Shown: in pieces, positions 20,914 to 28,009 of the stretch
Layout of the letters: every line of letters begins with the position of its first letter
Numbering within the stretch: position 1 is the first letter of the stretch
Origin: a virus
IMG/VR virus record: IMGVR_UViG_3300017917_001310
Span: 1 to 39,120 of that record
Direction: 5' to 3' (one strand)
Length of the DNA stretch: 39,120 bases
Translations under genes and position numbers: made by a program
Notes under the pieces: generated by a model
What the model saw: only the letters and a program-made list of their open reading frames with translations
Databases searched by the model: none
Told to the model about the DNA's origin: nothing

Positions 20914-21302
20914 TGCAAAAACACTTTGTAACATTCTATTCGCCTGGAACATTTGTTTCCGAAACCACTACAAAAGAAATTGATGCGTGGAGCATCGATC
21001 TTGCTGTTCGAATGGCAAAAGAGATTGTAGAGCGACATAGAGCTACTCCATATGGTTTTAGTTTTAAAACGCAAGAGAGCGATGGCTGGGAACCTAAAAA
21101 TGTAAAAGAATCTGGAATGTATTTCTTGGGTGGTAAACTATTAACACTAGACGACATTCCCGATGTTTCGGAAAATCGTATATTGCGTAGTAATATGCGT
21201 AATAACGGTTATGATACTGTAATTGAAAATACTAACAGTTGGAAAGTTACACTACCGTTTAATAAAGAAAAAGATACACTCCTGGAGTGGAATTCTAATT
21301 AA
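20913..21302 (+). CDS. Conserved phage protein (129 aa), FYSPGTFVSET family
   Basis: N-terminal HFVTFYSPGTFVSETTTKEI, central RATPYGFSFKT, GMYFLGGKLLTLDDIP and ILRSNMRNNGYDTVIENTNS recall a family present in many large phages. It has no catalytic signature I can name. TAATG overlap with the previous gene. It precedes the promoter at 21308. Confidence 0.7.
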   Translation: MQKHFVTFYSPGTFVSETTTKEIDAWSIDLAVRMAKEIVERHRATPYGFSFKTQESDGWEPKNVKESGMYFLGGKLLTLDDIPDVSENRILRSNMRNNGYDTVIENTNSWKVTLPFNKEKDTLLEWNSN

Positions 21303-21307
21303 ATGAG

Positions 21308-21345
21308 TTGACAAGTAAGATGTCTTACACTATATTATAAGTGTA
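21308..21345 (+). promoter_or_regulatory. Early sigma-70 promoter with extended -10 palindrome
   Basis: TTGACA (21308-21313), 17 bp, TATATT (21331-21336). TACACT (21326-21331) and AGTGTA (21340-21345) bracket the -10, and with one bulged T the stem extends by GTC/GAC on the outside. Confidence 0.85.
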
Positions 21346-21366
21346 GACAGCGAAAGAGGTGATGGA

Positions 21367-21756
21367 ATGGCTATGGCTCGGAAAAATAAAGATGGCGAAT
21401 GGGTAGTGAGTGCCGAGATTGGAGTTAGCCGCTATGATCTTGAAGGCACCGTCGACGAAATCAAAGCCGCACTGGATGTAATGCGTAACAGCGCCGTTGC
21501 AATGGGGATGGTCGGCGAAGGTCGTGTTGATATCAGCACTGAGCGTGGTTACTACAGCGACGACTACGAAGTAAAGATAACCTATTACTTCGATCGTTAC
21601 GAGTATCCTGCCGAAAAAGAAAAGCGGGAAGCTATGGAAGCTAAACTTAAAGCTGACGCTAAAGCCAAGCGCAAAGCTACTGCTGAAAAGAAAAAGCTGA
21701 AGAACGATCCTGAATATGCCGAGTTCGAACGGCTCAAAGCTAAATTTGGAGGTTAA
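21367..21756 (+). CDS. Hypothetical protein (129 aa) with charged coiled-coil tail
   Basis: A globular part (MAMARKNKDGEWVVSAEIGV, YDLEGTVDEIKAALDVM, ITYYFDRYEYPAEKEK) followed by a Lys/Ala/Glu-rich helix (about 85-120) with AKAKRKATAEKKKLKN. GAGGTGATGG precedes the ATG. First gene of the unit that also carries the 5'-kinase. No domain recognised. Confidence 0.7.
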   Translation: MAMARKNKDGEWVVSAEIGVSRYDLEGTVDEIKAALDVMRNSAVAMGMVGEGRVDISTERGYYSDDYEVKITYYFDRYEYPAEKEKREAMEAKLKADAKAKRKATAEKKKLKNDPEYAEFERLKAKFGG

Positions 21757-21757
21757 T

Positions 21758-22267
21758 ATGTCTAATCCTACTTGCATTGTAATGGTCGGGTTGCCGGCTT
21801 GCGGTAAAAGCACTCGGGTTCGTGAACTTACTACCATGAACCCAGATGCTTTTGTTTATAGCACTGATAACCTGCTCGAAGCATGGGCCGCCGATGACGG
21901 TAAGACCTACAACGAAGTGTTTAACGATTTGGTGGACAAAGCAACTAACGAAATGAACCGCTTGCTGGATACTGCTATTCGAGAAGGCATGGACATTATC
22001 TGGGATCAAACTAACCTTAGCGTCAAAAAGCGAGCTAAGATTATTCGTCGAATGAAGAACGCCGGTTATGAAGTCGAATGCGAATGTATTGTGTTTCCGC
22101 AGGGCGATAGCCAGTGGGAAGATTGGCGTCACCGTGTAACTAATCGTCCTGGCAAAACTATTCCTGTTCATGTTGTTGAATCGATGATGGACAGTTTTGT
22201 TATGCCTACTGAAGACGAAGGCTTCGATGCTGTTTATTGCTTCGACATGTATGGCAATCGAGAATAA
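21758..22267 (+). CDS. Polynucleotide 5'-kinase, P-loop (T4 Pnkp kinase-domain type)
   Basis: ATG 21758 follows TTTGGAGG. The 169 residues contain Walker A GLPACGKST (11-19), the following STDN motif (catalytic Asp), WDQTNLSVKKRAKIIRRM and an R-rich lid with WEDWRHRVTNRPGKTIP. This matches the N-terminal kinase domain of T4 polynucleotide kinase, which transfers the ATP gamma-phosphate to a 5'-OH. The phosphatase half is a separate gene about 1.6 kb upstream. RNA ligase Rnl1 follows under its own promoter, completing a T4-like tRNA repair route. Confidence 0.92.
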   Translation: MSNPTCIVMVGLPACGKSTRVRELTTMNPDAFVYSTDNLLEAWAADDGKTYNEVFNDLVDKATNEMNRLLDTAIREGMDIIWDQTNLSVKKRAKIIRRMKNAGYEVECECIVFPQGDSQWEDWRHRVTNRPGKTIPVHVVESMMDSFVMPTEDEGFDAVYCFDMYGNRE

Positions 22268-22270
22268 TCG

Positions 22271-22310
22271 TTGACCTTTGTCTACTCTTGTGCTATGTAT
22301 AAGAGTAGAC
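22271..22310 (+). promoter_or_regulatory. Early sigma-70 promoter inside a perfect 10-bp palindrome
   Basis: TTGACC (22271-22276), 17 bp, TATGTA (22294-22299) with an extended TGC before it. GTCTACTCTT (22280-22289) and AAGAGTAGAC (22301-22310) are perfectly complementary around an 11-base loop that contains the -10. Confidence 0.7.
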
Positions 22311-22331
22311 AGTATTAACAAGGATGCAGCA

Positions 22332-23510
22332 ATGAACTACGAATTTCCAGTAATACGCACTATCCAAGATGTTCTTCCTCATATCGAAGGACGTGACGAA
22401 TTTGTCGTGGCAGAGCGTGATGGTTACACTGTAATTAACTATGCTGTTGCCATGGAAGATACTTTCCCTCCGGTAAAGGTTGCCGGCGGTAGCGCAAAGA
22501 TGCGGGCCGAACGAGCTCTTACTAACGCTATGCGTCGTGAGTGCCGTGGTTTGATCTTTGGACCTGACGGTGCTCTTATGAGCCGTCCGTTTCATAAGTT
22601 CTTTAACGTGAACGAACGTGAAGAAACTCAGATGAACAAAATTGATCTGAGCCAACCTCACGTAATCATGGAAAAGATGGACGGTTCTATGATTCGTCCG
22701 ATTATCGTGAACGGCTGTTTGCGTCTTGCTACCAAGATGGGTGTAACTGAAGTTGCTATGGCTGCTGAAGCGTATCTTGCTTCTCGCAAAGATAGTGGTG
22801 AGATCCTGAACTGGATGCAACGCTGTGTTCAAATCGGAGTTACTCCGATCTTTGAATTCGTAGCACCGACCAACCAAATCGTGCTGAGCTATAGCGAGCC
22901 CGACTTGGTGTTGTTAGCTATCCGTCACAACGAGACTGGTAACTATCTTGTTGAGCAAAACTCGACTCCGTCGGGACTTACTCGTGTTCCGGTTTATGGT
23001 AGTGTAGAAGGTAGCCTTGCCGACTACATTGCTCGGGCTCGCTTGCAAGAGGGACGTGAAGGTGACATTATCCGTTTTGCAGATGGTCATATGCTAAAGA
23101 TCAAAAACGATTGGTATGTGCGTATCCACAAAACTATGGATAAGATCCGTTACGACCGACACATTGTTGAGTTGATTCTACACGAAGAAGTCGACGATGC
23201 AGTTCCAATGTTGCCGCAGCACGAAGCAGACCGTGTTCGTGAATTCGAACGTCGATTTGCAGAACGGCTACATGCACTGGTTGAAAGCTACGAACGTTAC
23301 TACAAGACTGTAGTTGCTTCGGGTCTAGACCGTAAGCGTTACGCTCAGGAATGGATGCCTACGATCAAAGATAACGACTCGTTTGCTCCTAACTATGTGT
23401 TTGGTCGATTTGGTGATCGTGATGGTCGTAAGATGATTATTGACCATATCGAGAAGCATACTTCTACTAACACTCGTTGGGAAGAATGTGCTCGTTGGAT
23501 GGGCATGTAA
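22332..23510 (+). CDS. rnlA: RNA ligase 1 (T4 RnlA family)
   Basis: ATG 22332 is chosen (MNYEFPVIRTIQDVLPHIEG); an upstream extension overlaps the promoter. The 392 residues carry the nucleotidyl-transferase motifs of the T4 Rnl1 family: motif I HVIMEKMDGSM with adenylated Lys K115, motif IIIa VLLAIRH, motif IV FEFVAPTNQIVLSY and motif V EGDIIRFADGHMLKIKNDWY. It seals 3'-OH to 5'-phosphate ends, typically to mend cleaved tRNA anticodon loops. It is alone under the promoter at 22271 and closed by an intrinsic terminator. Confidence 0.96.
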   Translation: MNYEFPVIRTIQDVLPHIEGRDEFVVAERDGYTVINYAVAMEDTFPPVKVAGGSAKMRAERALTNAMRRECRGLIFGPDGALMSRPFHKFFNVNEREETQMNKIDLSQPHVIMEKMDGSMIRPIIVNGCLRLATKMGVTEVAMAAEAYLASRKDSGEILNWMQRCVQIGVTPIFEFVAPTNQIVLSYSEPDLVLLAIRHNETGNYLVEQNSTPSGLTRVPVYGSVEGSLADYIARARLQEGREGDIIRFADGHMLKIKNDWYVRIHKTMDKIRYDRHIVELILHEEVDDAVPMLPQHEADRVREFERRFAERLHALVESYERYYKTVVASGLDRKRYAQEWMPTIKDNDSFAPNYVFGRFGDRDGRKMIIDHIEKHTSTNTRWEECARWMGM

Positions 23511-23527
23511 CATCAAAATAAATTAAA

Positions 23528-23557
23528 GAAAAAAGGCGGCTTAGGTCGCCTTTTTTT
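23528..23557 (+). terminator. Intrinsic terminator after rnlA
   Basis: GGCGGC (23535-23540) pairs with GTCGCC (23545-23550; one G-T) around TTAG, flanked by A6 before and T7 after. This is a classic rho-independent terminator, directly followed by the promoter at 23559. Confidence 0.93.
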
Positions 23558-23598
23558 GTTGACATATCAAGAGTTCTTACTTATATTATACTTGTAAG
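23558..23598 (+). repeat. 41-bp direct repeat, copy 1 (contains an early promoter)
   Basis: Identical to 23814-23854. The repeat is the entire promoter from GTTGACATATC to CTTGTAAG. The two copies flank the 63-aa membrane gene, so a recent promoter duplication or recombination site is likely. Confidence 0.9.
23559..23598 (+). promoter_or_regulatory. Early sigma-70 promoter with -10 palindrome
   Basis: TTGACA (23559-23564), 17 bp, TATATT (23582-23587). CTTAC (23576-23580) and GTAAG (23594-23598) bracket the -10. Confidence 0.88.
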
Positions 23599-23613
23599 AA
23601 ACGGGAGATACCG

Positions 23614-23805
23614 ATGATAACTGTCATTGCTTGGATCGTGTTCGTATTCGCTACCCTTTGGAACATTTTGTTCTGGACTATCGGCGCTTGGATTACTTTG
23701 AAAGGAGAACCTAAGAACGTTAAGATGAAACGCACCATTGTCGAAATGGTCTTTACTCTTGCGATTTGGTTTATCCCCGGCGTGTATCTTTTTGGTTGGT
23801 TCTAA
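23614..23805 (+). CDS. Two-helix membrane protein (63 aa)
   Basis: MITVIAWIVFVFATLWNILF forms the first helix and FTLAIWFIPGVYLFGWF the second, with a short basic loop (KGEPKNVKMKR) between, giving a hairpin with both ends on one side. CGGGAGA precedes the ATG. It is the only gene in its unit before an identical promoter copy. Possibly an early superinfection or membrane modifier; unknown. Confidence 0.75.
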   Translation: MITVIAWIVFVFATLWNILFWTIGAWITLKGEPKNVKMKRTIVEMVFTLAIWFIPGVYLFGWF

Positions 23806-23813
23806 CTTTTCTA

Positions 23814-23854
23814 GTTGACATATCAAGAGTTCTTACTTATATTATACTTGTAAG
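23814..23854 (+). repeat. 41-bp direct repeat, copy 2 (contains an early promoter)
   Basis: Same 41 bases as 23558-23598, 256 bp downstream. Confidence 0.9.
23815..23854 (+). promoter_or_regulatory. Early sigma-70 promoter with -10 palindrome
   Basis: TTGACA (23815-23820), 17 bp, TATATT (23838-23843), CTTAC (23832-23836) and GTAAG (23850-23854). Confidence 0.88.
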
Positions 23855-23868
23855 GACGGAGAGCTGTA

Positions 23869-24066
23869 ATGACCACCAAGGTTATCACCAACGTTGAATA
23901 CACTGTTTACGAAACGCAGATGACCACTTACGATCCGTTCAAAGGTCTGAAGATGCTGGGTCATCCGGTTGCTCACTACGACAACTACAACGATATGATT
24001 CATGATTGGCTCGACGACTTTTTTGCCGGGACTCACAACTTCTTCGTTCAACAGAAGGACACCTAA
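23869..24066 (+). CDS. Hypothetical protein (65 aa)
   Basis: MTTKVITNVEYTVYETQMTT then HPVAHYDNYNDMIHDWLDDF: acidic and aromatic, one likely helix at the end. CGGAGAG precedes the ATG. First gene of the long transcription unit 23.9-25.7 kb. Confidence 0.65.
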   Translation: MTTKVITNVEYTVYETQMTTYDPFKGLKMLGHPVAHYDNYNDMIHDWLDDFFAGTHNFFVQQKDT

Positions 24067-24067
24067 A

Positions 24068-24433
24068 ATGGACTACGATCTCGATTACTACGGCGGGCGG
24101 GACCTTGTGTATCCTAAGACGCCGATTAAGCCCAGGCTGGATCCTAAGGCCAACTCCGAAGCGGCTTTGACCTACGCACGAGACTTGGCTGTGTATGAAA
24201 AGGAGATGGTTACTTACCGTGAACTGACTGGCGAATACTGCCGCCTGAGCAACCAGCGGATGGACGAACTGCGTGATCGTCTGCGTGACGATTACGACCT
24301 CACGCAGGCACAGTTTGACCTCCTGTGGCACAAGGCTTGGGAAGATGGTCACGCTAGTGGTCTCCACGAGGTTCTCTACCATTTCGAGGATCTATACGAA
24401 CTGGCTGCAAAATTTGCTGAACTGGAGGGATAA
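24068..24433 (+). CDS. Hypothetical helical protein (121 aa)
   Basis: Start 24068 (MDYDLDYYGGRDLVYPKTPI) one base after the previous stop. The rest is strongly helical and charged (TYARDLAVYEKEMVTYRELT, RMDELRDRLRDDYDLTQAQF). Ends with FEDLYELAAKFAELEG. A coiled-coil or DNA-mimic-like acidic protein is possible; no family recognised. Confidence 0.7.
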   Translation: MDYDLDYYGGRDLVYPKTPIKPRLDPKANSEAALTYARDLAVYEKEMVTYRELTGEYCRLSNQRMDELRDRLRDDYDLTQAQFDLLWHKAWEDGHASGLHEVLYHFEDLYELAAKFAELEG

Positions 24434-24434
24434 G

Positions 24435-24641
24435 ATGACTGATCGTGTCGCTGAATATCCGACGAGTTTTGAAGTTTCGAATCGCTTTGCTACTGTCGAG
24501 TTTTATATCTACGAAAGCCAGGACCTGCTGGTCAAGGTAGAAGAAGGCGGGAGCGATTGGAACAGTCAGTATGCTAGTTTCAACCTGACTTCCGAAGAAG
24601 CAACTCGTCTGAAAGAATTTCTGATCGCTAAAGGATACTAA
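24435..24641 (+). CDS. Hypothetical protein (68 aa)
   Basis: TGGAGGGATAAG precedes the ATG at 24435. The product MTDRVAEYPTSFEVSNRFAT and LLVKVEEGGSDWNSQYASFN ends in SEEATRLKEFLIAKGY, a beta-beta-alpha pattern. No domain recognised. Confidence 0.65.
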   Translation: MTDRVAEYPTSFEVSNRFATVEFYIYESQDLLVKVEEGGSDWNSQYASFNLTSEEATRLKEFLIAKGY

Positions 24642-24642
24642 A

Positions 24643-24864
24643 ATGACTGACATTCTACAAGACATGGCTGGGCTGCTTGCCAAGATGGAAGATGGCGATC
24701 CACAAGACCTTACACAGAAAGAACTTTATCTTCTGTTGTCACGTGCTGTCGGTGAGATCGATCGACTTCGTCGAGTAAATTCTGATATGGGCTGGCGCCT
24801 AAACCCAGATCGTATGGGCGGCCAGTTCACCGATGATGAAAAAAATAACACAGGATGGCTATGA
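24643..24864 (+). CDS. Hypothetical protein (73 aa)
   Basis: MTDILQDMAGLLAKMEDGDP followed by LTQKELYLLLSRAVGEIDRL: two acidic amphipathic helices. It starts one base after the previous stop and overlaps the next start (ATGA). Confidence 0.65.
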   Translation: MTDILQDMAGLLAKMEDGDPQDLTQKELYLLLSRAVGEIDRLRRVNSDMGWRLNPDRMGGQFTDDEKNNTGWL

Positions 24865-25175
24865 AAACTCTCGCAATTATACTTGCATCGTTTGTTACCG
24901 GAGTAGTAGGAACCGCTGCAATCACATATGACGAACCAAAAACTCCATGTATCTATAACTTTTCAGACAGTTGGCTTTGGTATATGGAACAAGGTGAACT
25001 TAACGATATTGACGACACTGAAGCTGAAAAACAGTTTCACGATATGATTGTCGGAGTTGTTACCGAACAAAAAAGTTTGTATACAAGTAAAACTGGAATT
25101 CAATATGTTGTTCCGAGTTATTGCTATGTAGAAGATACTGGATTTTTTGTTAAACTATGGCGTAAGGACGAATAA
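24861..25175 (+). CDS. Secreted or membrane-anchored small protein (104 aa)
   Basis: MKTLAIILASFVTGVVGTAA is a signal peptide or membrane anchor (possible cleavage after about residue 20); the rest is acidic and exported (CIYNFSDSWLWYMEQGELND) with two Cys that could form a disulfide (C28 and C93 region, PSYCYVEDTG). The start at 24861 gives the cleanest signal sequence. An envelope role is inferred. Confidence 0.7.
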   Translation: MKTLAIILASFVTGVVGTAAITYDEPKTPCIYNFSDSWLWYMEQGELNDIDDTEAEKQFHDMIVGVVTEQKSLYTSKTGIQYVVPSYCYVEDTGFFVKLWRKDE

Positions 25176-25176
25176 G

Positions 25177-25560
25177 TTGATCGAGTTTATTTTTCGTATT
25201 AAGAACCCTTGGCCCAGTAATCGTAAACAAGTGGACTACGTTTACCGGGACAAGCGTCTTAGCAAAAACTGGGCTGCTGAACTACAGATCAGTCGCTGGG
25301 CTATGAACTACTTTGTAGAATTGTGGATTGATACAGCATGGACCGGGGAAGATCACGCAGGACCTCGTTTGCACATCGAACTGTTTGGTTACATGTTTGC
25401 TGTCAAAATCTACAACATTAACCACTGGAACTGGAAAGCGGGTCGTTTCTATACCGAAGAGGAAGCACGGGCTGAATACGAGGAAGATCAGCAGTGGCGT
25501 AAAGATAACAACATCGATCAAGATCCTGACGACAAGTATGCAAAGTGGGCAGAGAAATGA
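25177..25560 (+). CDS. Hypothetical aromatic-rich protein (127 aa), TTG start
   Basis: TTG at 25177 is chosen because AAGGA lies eight bases upstream and it begins one base after the previous stop; no ATG is nearby. The protein is Trp/Tyr-rich (IFRIKNPWPSNRKQVDYVYR, ISRWAMNYFVELWIDTAWTG, HIELFGYMFAVKIYNINHWN) and ends in an acidic helix. Its HxGPxxxxELFGY segment is typical of phage cytosolic proteins of unknown function. Confidence 0.7.
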   Translation: MIEFIFRIKNPWPSNRKQVDYVYRDKRLSKNWAAELQISRWAMNYFVELWIDTAWTGEDHAGPRLHIELFGYMFAVKIYNINHWNWKAGRFYTEEEARAEYEEDQQWRKDNNIDQDPDDKYAKWAEK

Positions 25561-25712
25561 CTTTTGAAGAATGGTTTGAAAAAAATCGTGACGAGCTAGC
25601 GCAACTGCTTCGTAACGATGCAGAAGAAGCACTGTGGCGAGCGTGGTTTGCTGGTATGGAACACGGCATGAATGGGTTGGCCGAAACTTTTAAAGAAATA
25701 TGGGCACCATAG
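25557..25712 (+). CDS. Small acidic hypothetical protein (51 aa)
   Basis: ATG 25557 overlaps the previous stop (ATGA). Product MTFEEWFEKNRDELAQLLRN then AEEALWRAWFAGMEHGMNGL, an amphipathic helix pair. Ends four bases before the next -35. Confidence 0.65.
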   Translation: MTFEEWFEKNRDELAQLLRNDAEEALWRAWFAGMEHGMNGLAETFKEIWAP

Positions 25713-25716
25713 TAAC

Positions 25717-25755
25717 TTGACATCCAAGAACTCTTACACTATATTATTAGTGTAA
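25717..25755 (+). promoter_or_regulatory. Early sigma-70 promoter with 8-bp -10 palindrome
   Basis: TTGACA (25717-25722), 17 bp, TATATT (25740-25745). TTACACTA (25734-25741) and TAGTGTAA (25748-25755) form a perfect 8-bp repeat with loop TATTAT. Confidence 0.88.
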
Positions 25756-25769
25756 TAAGAGGGTTAAAA

Positions 25770-26132
25770 ATGAACTGGACACTGTTTCTCGATGATCTCC
25801 GTTTTCCCGCCGATGTGCGCTACGATTACGGTCCTTATAAGGATCTGATTATTTGCCGCAGCATGGATGACGCAGTTTGGGCAGTGAAGCAATATGGCTT
25901 GCCAAAGTTCATTAGCTTTGACCATGACCTTGCAGACATCCATTACATCATCGGAGACGGCGAAAAGACTGGCTTCACTTTTGCCAAATGGTTCTGCGAT
26001 TATATCATGGATAATGAACTGGAAATTCCGGATGGATTTGGGTTTCATGTTCACAGCGCCAATCCTGTTGGTGCAGAAAATATCCGTGCTTACATGAACA
26101 ACTTCCTTAAAAACTGGAACGACGATGTTTAA
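25770..26132 (+). CDS. Cyclic-phosphate-processing receiver-domain protein (cREC)
   Basis: The 120-residue protein has the motif pattern of the cREC family: FLDDLRFP (5-12), KFISFDHDLAD (about 47-57), the TGFTFAKWFCDYIMDN helix and FHVHSANPVGAENI (about 90-103). cREC is a receiver-fold domain described from comparative genomics in RNA repair systems, proposed to act on 2',3'-cyclic phosphate ends. Here it lies directly before a DraRnl-type RNA ligase and 3 kb after RNA ligase 1, kinase and phosphatase genes, which supports that role. It has its own promoter and a terminator-like hairpin. Confidence 0.88.
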   Translation: MNWTLFLDDLRFPADVRYDYGPYKDLIICRSMDDAVWAVKQYGLPKFISFDHDLADIHYIIGDGEKTGFTFAKWFCDYIMDNELEIPDGFGFHVHSANPVGAENIRAYMNNFLKNWNDDV

Positions 26133-26153
26133 ATAATTGACAGCATCGTCGTT
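26118..26153 (+). terminator. Hairpin terminator overlapping the next promoter
   Basis: AACGACGATG (26118-26127) pairs perfectly with CATCGTCGTT (26144-26153), followed by TTAT. The stop codon (26130-26132) and the next -35 (26137-26142) are both in the loop. Confidence 0.7.
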
Positions 26154-26165
26154 TTATGCTACTTT
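26137..26165 (+). promoter_or_regulatory. Sigma-70-like promoter for the DraRnl-type ligase
   Basis: TTGACA (26137-26142), 17 bp, TACTTT (26160-26165), a weaker -10 than the other early promoters and without the palindrome. CTTTGT and ACAAAG further down may form a small hairpin before the ribosome-binding site. Confidence 0.6.
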
Positions 26166-26195
26166 AACTTTGTAACGAAACAAAGAGGTATAAAG

Positions 26196-27311
26196 ATGCG
26201 TAAACTTGCTTCGATCCGACGCATTGCTGACATTCTGCCCATCGAGGGTGCAGACGCTATTGAAGTAGCAGTTGTTGACGGCTGGAAAGTTGTCATTAAA
26301 AAAGGCGAATTCGCTGTTGGTGATAGTGCTATCTATCTTGAAATTGATAGCTGGGTCCCACATGATATTGCTCCGTTCCTTAGCAAGGGCCACGAGCCCC
26401 GTGAATACAACGGTGTGAAAGGCGAGCGTCTTCGCACTATCAAGCTTCGTGGACAAGTTTCGCAAGGTTTACTTCTGAACTACTGGGATTTTCCAGAAGT
26501 TGTTACTGCATTTCACAAGACCCGTGTAGTTGATCCTACTGATACTGACAGTAACTTTGACGTCACTGATATCCTTGGTATCCAAAAGTGGGAAGCTGAA
26601 ATCCCTGCTCAGTTGCAAGGGCAAGCTGCAGGCATGTTCCCAACTTCGTTGATTCCTAAAACGGATCAAGAACGGATTCAAAACTGCTTTGGCGAGATTC
26701 AAAAGCGGGCAAAGCGGTTTGTCACTGAAAAGGTCTGGAACACGGAAACACAAACTCTTGAAGAGCGTCCTGTTGTTGTGCCGGCAGATTTCAAGGAACC
26801 GACTTACGAAGTCACTATGAAGCTGGATGGATCAAGCTGCACAATCTTCCGCTGGGAAGGTGAACTTCGTGTTTGCAGTCGGAACCTTGAACTCAAAATC
26901 AACGAAGAGAACAAAGACAACACCTTTGTCGCTATGGCGCTCAAACTTGGCGAGCGCATCCCAAATGGTGTAGCTGTTCAAGGTGAACTGATGGGGCCGG
27001 GTATTCAAGGTAACCGTGAGGGGTTTACTGAGCATAAATTCTTTGTGTTCGACATCTTTGATATCGATCGACATACCTACATCAATACTCTTGATCGTAG
27101 GGTGGCGTGTAAGTCTTGGGGTTTTGACCATGTCCCGGTTATCACCACCGATGCCAACGCACCTGGCAGCGTCGAAGAAGGTCTTGCTTTTGCCGAAGGT
27201 CCAAGCATCAATCACAAGATCCGTGAAGGTCTTGTTTGGAAGTGCAATGAAGACCCGAGCTTCAGCTTCAAGACTATCAGCAACCAGTTCCTGCTAAAAG
27301 GCGGGGACTGA
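26196..27311 (+). CDS. RNA ligase, DraRnl (DRB0094/Rnl5) family
   Basis: The 371 residues include an N-terminal OB-type domain (LASIRRIADILPIEGADAIE, GDSAIYLEIDSWVP) characteristic of Deinococcus DraRnl, then a ligase core with motif I VTMKLDGSS (K209), motif Ia RVCSRNLELK, VQGELMGPGIQ (motif III-like), KFFVFDIFDIDRH and motif V EGLVWKCNEDPSFSFKTIS. DraRnl seals nicked duplex RNA, including 3'-OH RNA on a DNA or RNA template. With Rnl1 this gives the phage two RNA ligases of different families. It follows the cREC gene. Confidence 0.94.
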   Translation: MRKLASIRRIADILPIEGADAIEVAVVDGWKVVIKKGEFAVGDSAIYLEIDSWVPHDIAPFLSKGHEPREYNGVKGERLRTIKLRGQVSQGLLLNYWDFPEVVTAFHKTRVVDPTDTDSNFDVTDILGIQKWEAEIPAQLQGQAAGMFPTSLIPKTDQERIQNCFGEIQKRAKRFVTEKVWNTETQTLEERPVVVPADFKEPTYEVTMKLDGSSCTIFRWEGELRVCSRNLELKINEENKDNTFVAMALKLGERIPNGVAVQGELMGPGIQGNREGFTEHKFFVFDIFDIDRHTYINTLDRRVACKSWGFDHVPVITTDANAPGSVEEGLAFAEGPSINHKIREGLVWKCNEDPSFSFKTISNQFLLKGGD

Positions 27312-27341
27312 TTATGAATCGTGAACTTAAAAGGAAATTCC

Positions 27342-27542
27342 GTGAGCCGAACAGAAATACACTATTGTAAAAAGTGCCGGTGTGATCGTCGTCACAAAGT
27401 GTTTAAAGATGGTCTTGAAACTGGCGAACCGGTTGACGGTTTTGAACGAGCATTTTTTGGTATTTTCACATTGGGCATGAGCGAGTTGATCACCGATTGG
27501 TGGCGCAAGTGTCAAGCCTGTGACACCAAAACAAAACTGTGA
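27342..27542 (+). CDS. Zinc-ribbon protein (66 aa), GTG start
   Basis: GTG 27342 is chosen because AAGGA lies six bases upstream; the product then begins MSRTEIHYCKKCRCDRRHKV. Two pairs of Cys (CKKC near the start, CQAC near the end) form a zinc ribbon around a membrane-like stretch AFFGIFTLGMSELI. Similar short proteins with split ribbons are common in bacteria and phages; function unknown. Confidence 0.7.
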   Translation: MSRTEIHYCKKCRCDRRHKVFKDGLETGEPVDGFERAFFGIFTLGMSELITDWWRKCQACDTKTKL

Positions 27543-27555
27543 GTGGTATAGATCA

Positions 27556-27957
27556 ATGGCGAAACTAATAGAAAAACTCAAACACTGGATAAAATACAGC
27601 AAGTGTGTTTGTCCAAATTGCCAAGAGTTGGTCGAACGTTCACAAGTAGACTATTCAATTTTTTGTGAAAGATGCGAACGTGTAATTAGAAGCGAGAACA
27701 GAAAAGTGCAAAAGGTAGCAGAAATTCTTAGTCAATATGCAACCCGTTTTCAAATTGCCGAAGACATTGTAATTGAAAAGCGTGGGGAAGGAAAGTGGTG
27801 TGTCCAAGTGTTTGGAGGCACAGTGCTTGACCGTGATCTGAATCGTCACTACGAGCCTATGCCTAGTAGCAGAACTGAAGAGTTTATTGCTGCCACACGC
27901 TTCACACTCGAAGATGCGTATACTATTGCTAAAAGGTATGAAGAAAATGGATTATGA
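27556..27957 (+). CDS. Zinc-ribbon protein (133 aa)
   Basis: ATG 27556 (MAKLIEKLKHWIKYSKCVCP). The zinc ribbon is CVCPNC ... IFCERCERVI (about 17-45), after which comes an alpha/beta part (EDIVIEKRGEGKWCVQVFGG). Next to another ribbon protein; both may bind nucleic acid or RNA polymerase. No specific family recognised. Confidence 0.7.
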   Translation: MAKLIEKLKHWIKYSKCVCPNCQELVERSQVDYSIFCERCERVIRSENRKVQKVAEILSQYATRFQIAEDIVIEKRGEGKWCVQVFGGTVLDRDLNRHYEPMPSSRTEEFIAATRFTLEDAYTIAKRYEENGL

Positions 27958-28009
27958 TGATTGGCGATCTGCTCACGGGGTTGCTGAACCCTCACAAGGA
28001 GTTAAAACA

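Noticed and set aside
21740-22877. Minus-strand frames of about 193 codons opposite the kinase and rnlA genes
   Set aside because: Antisense to strongly motif-supported genes; composition and lack of start signals mark them as shadows.
27314-27370. 18-codon frame starting ATG before the zinc-ribbon gene
   Set aside because: Too short, no ribosome-binding site and overlaps the better-supported GTG start at 27342.
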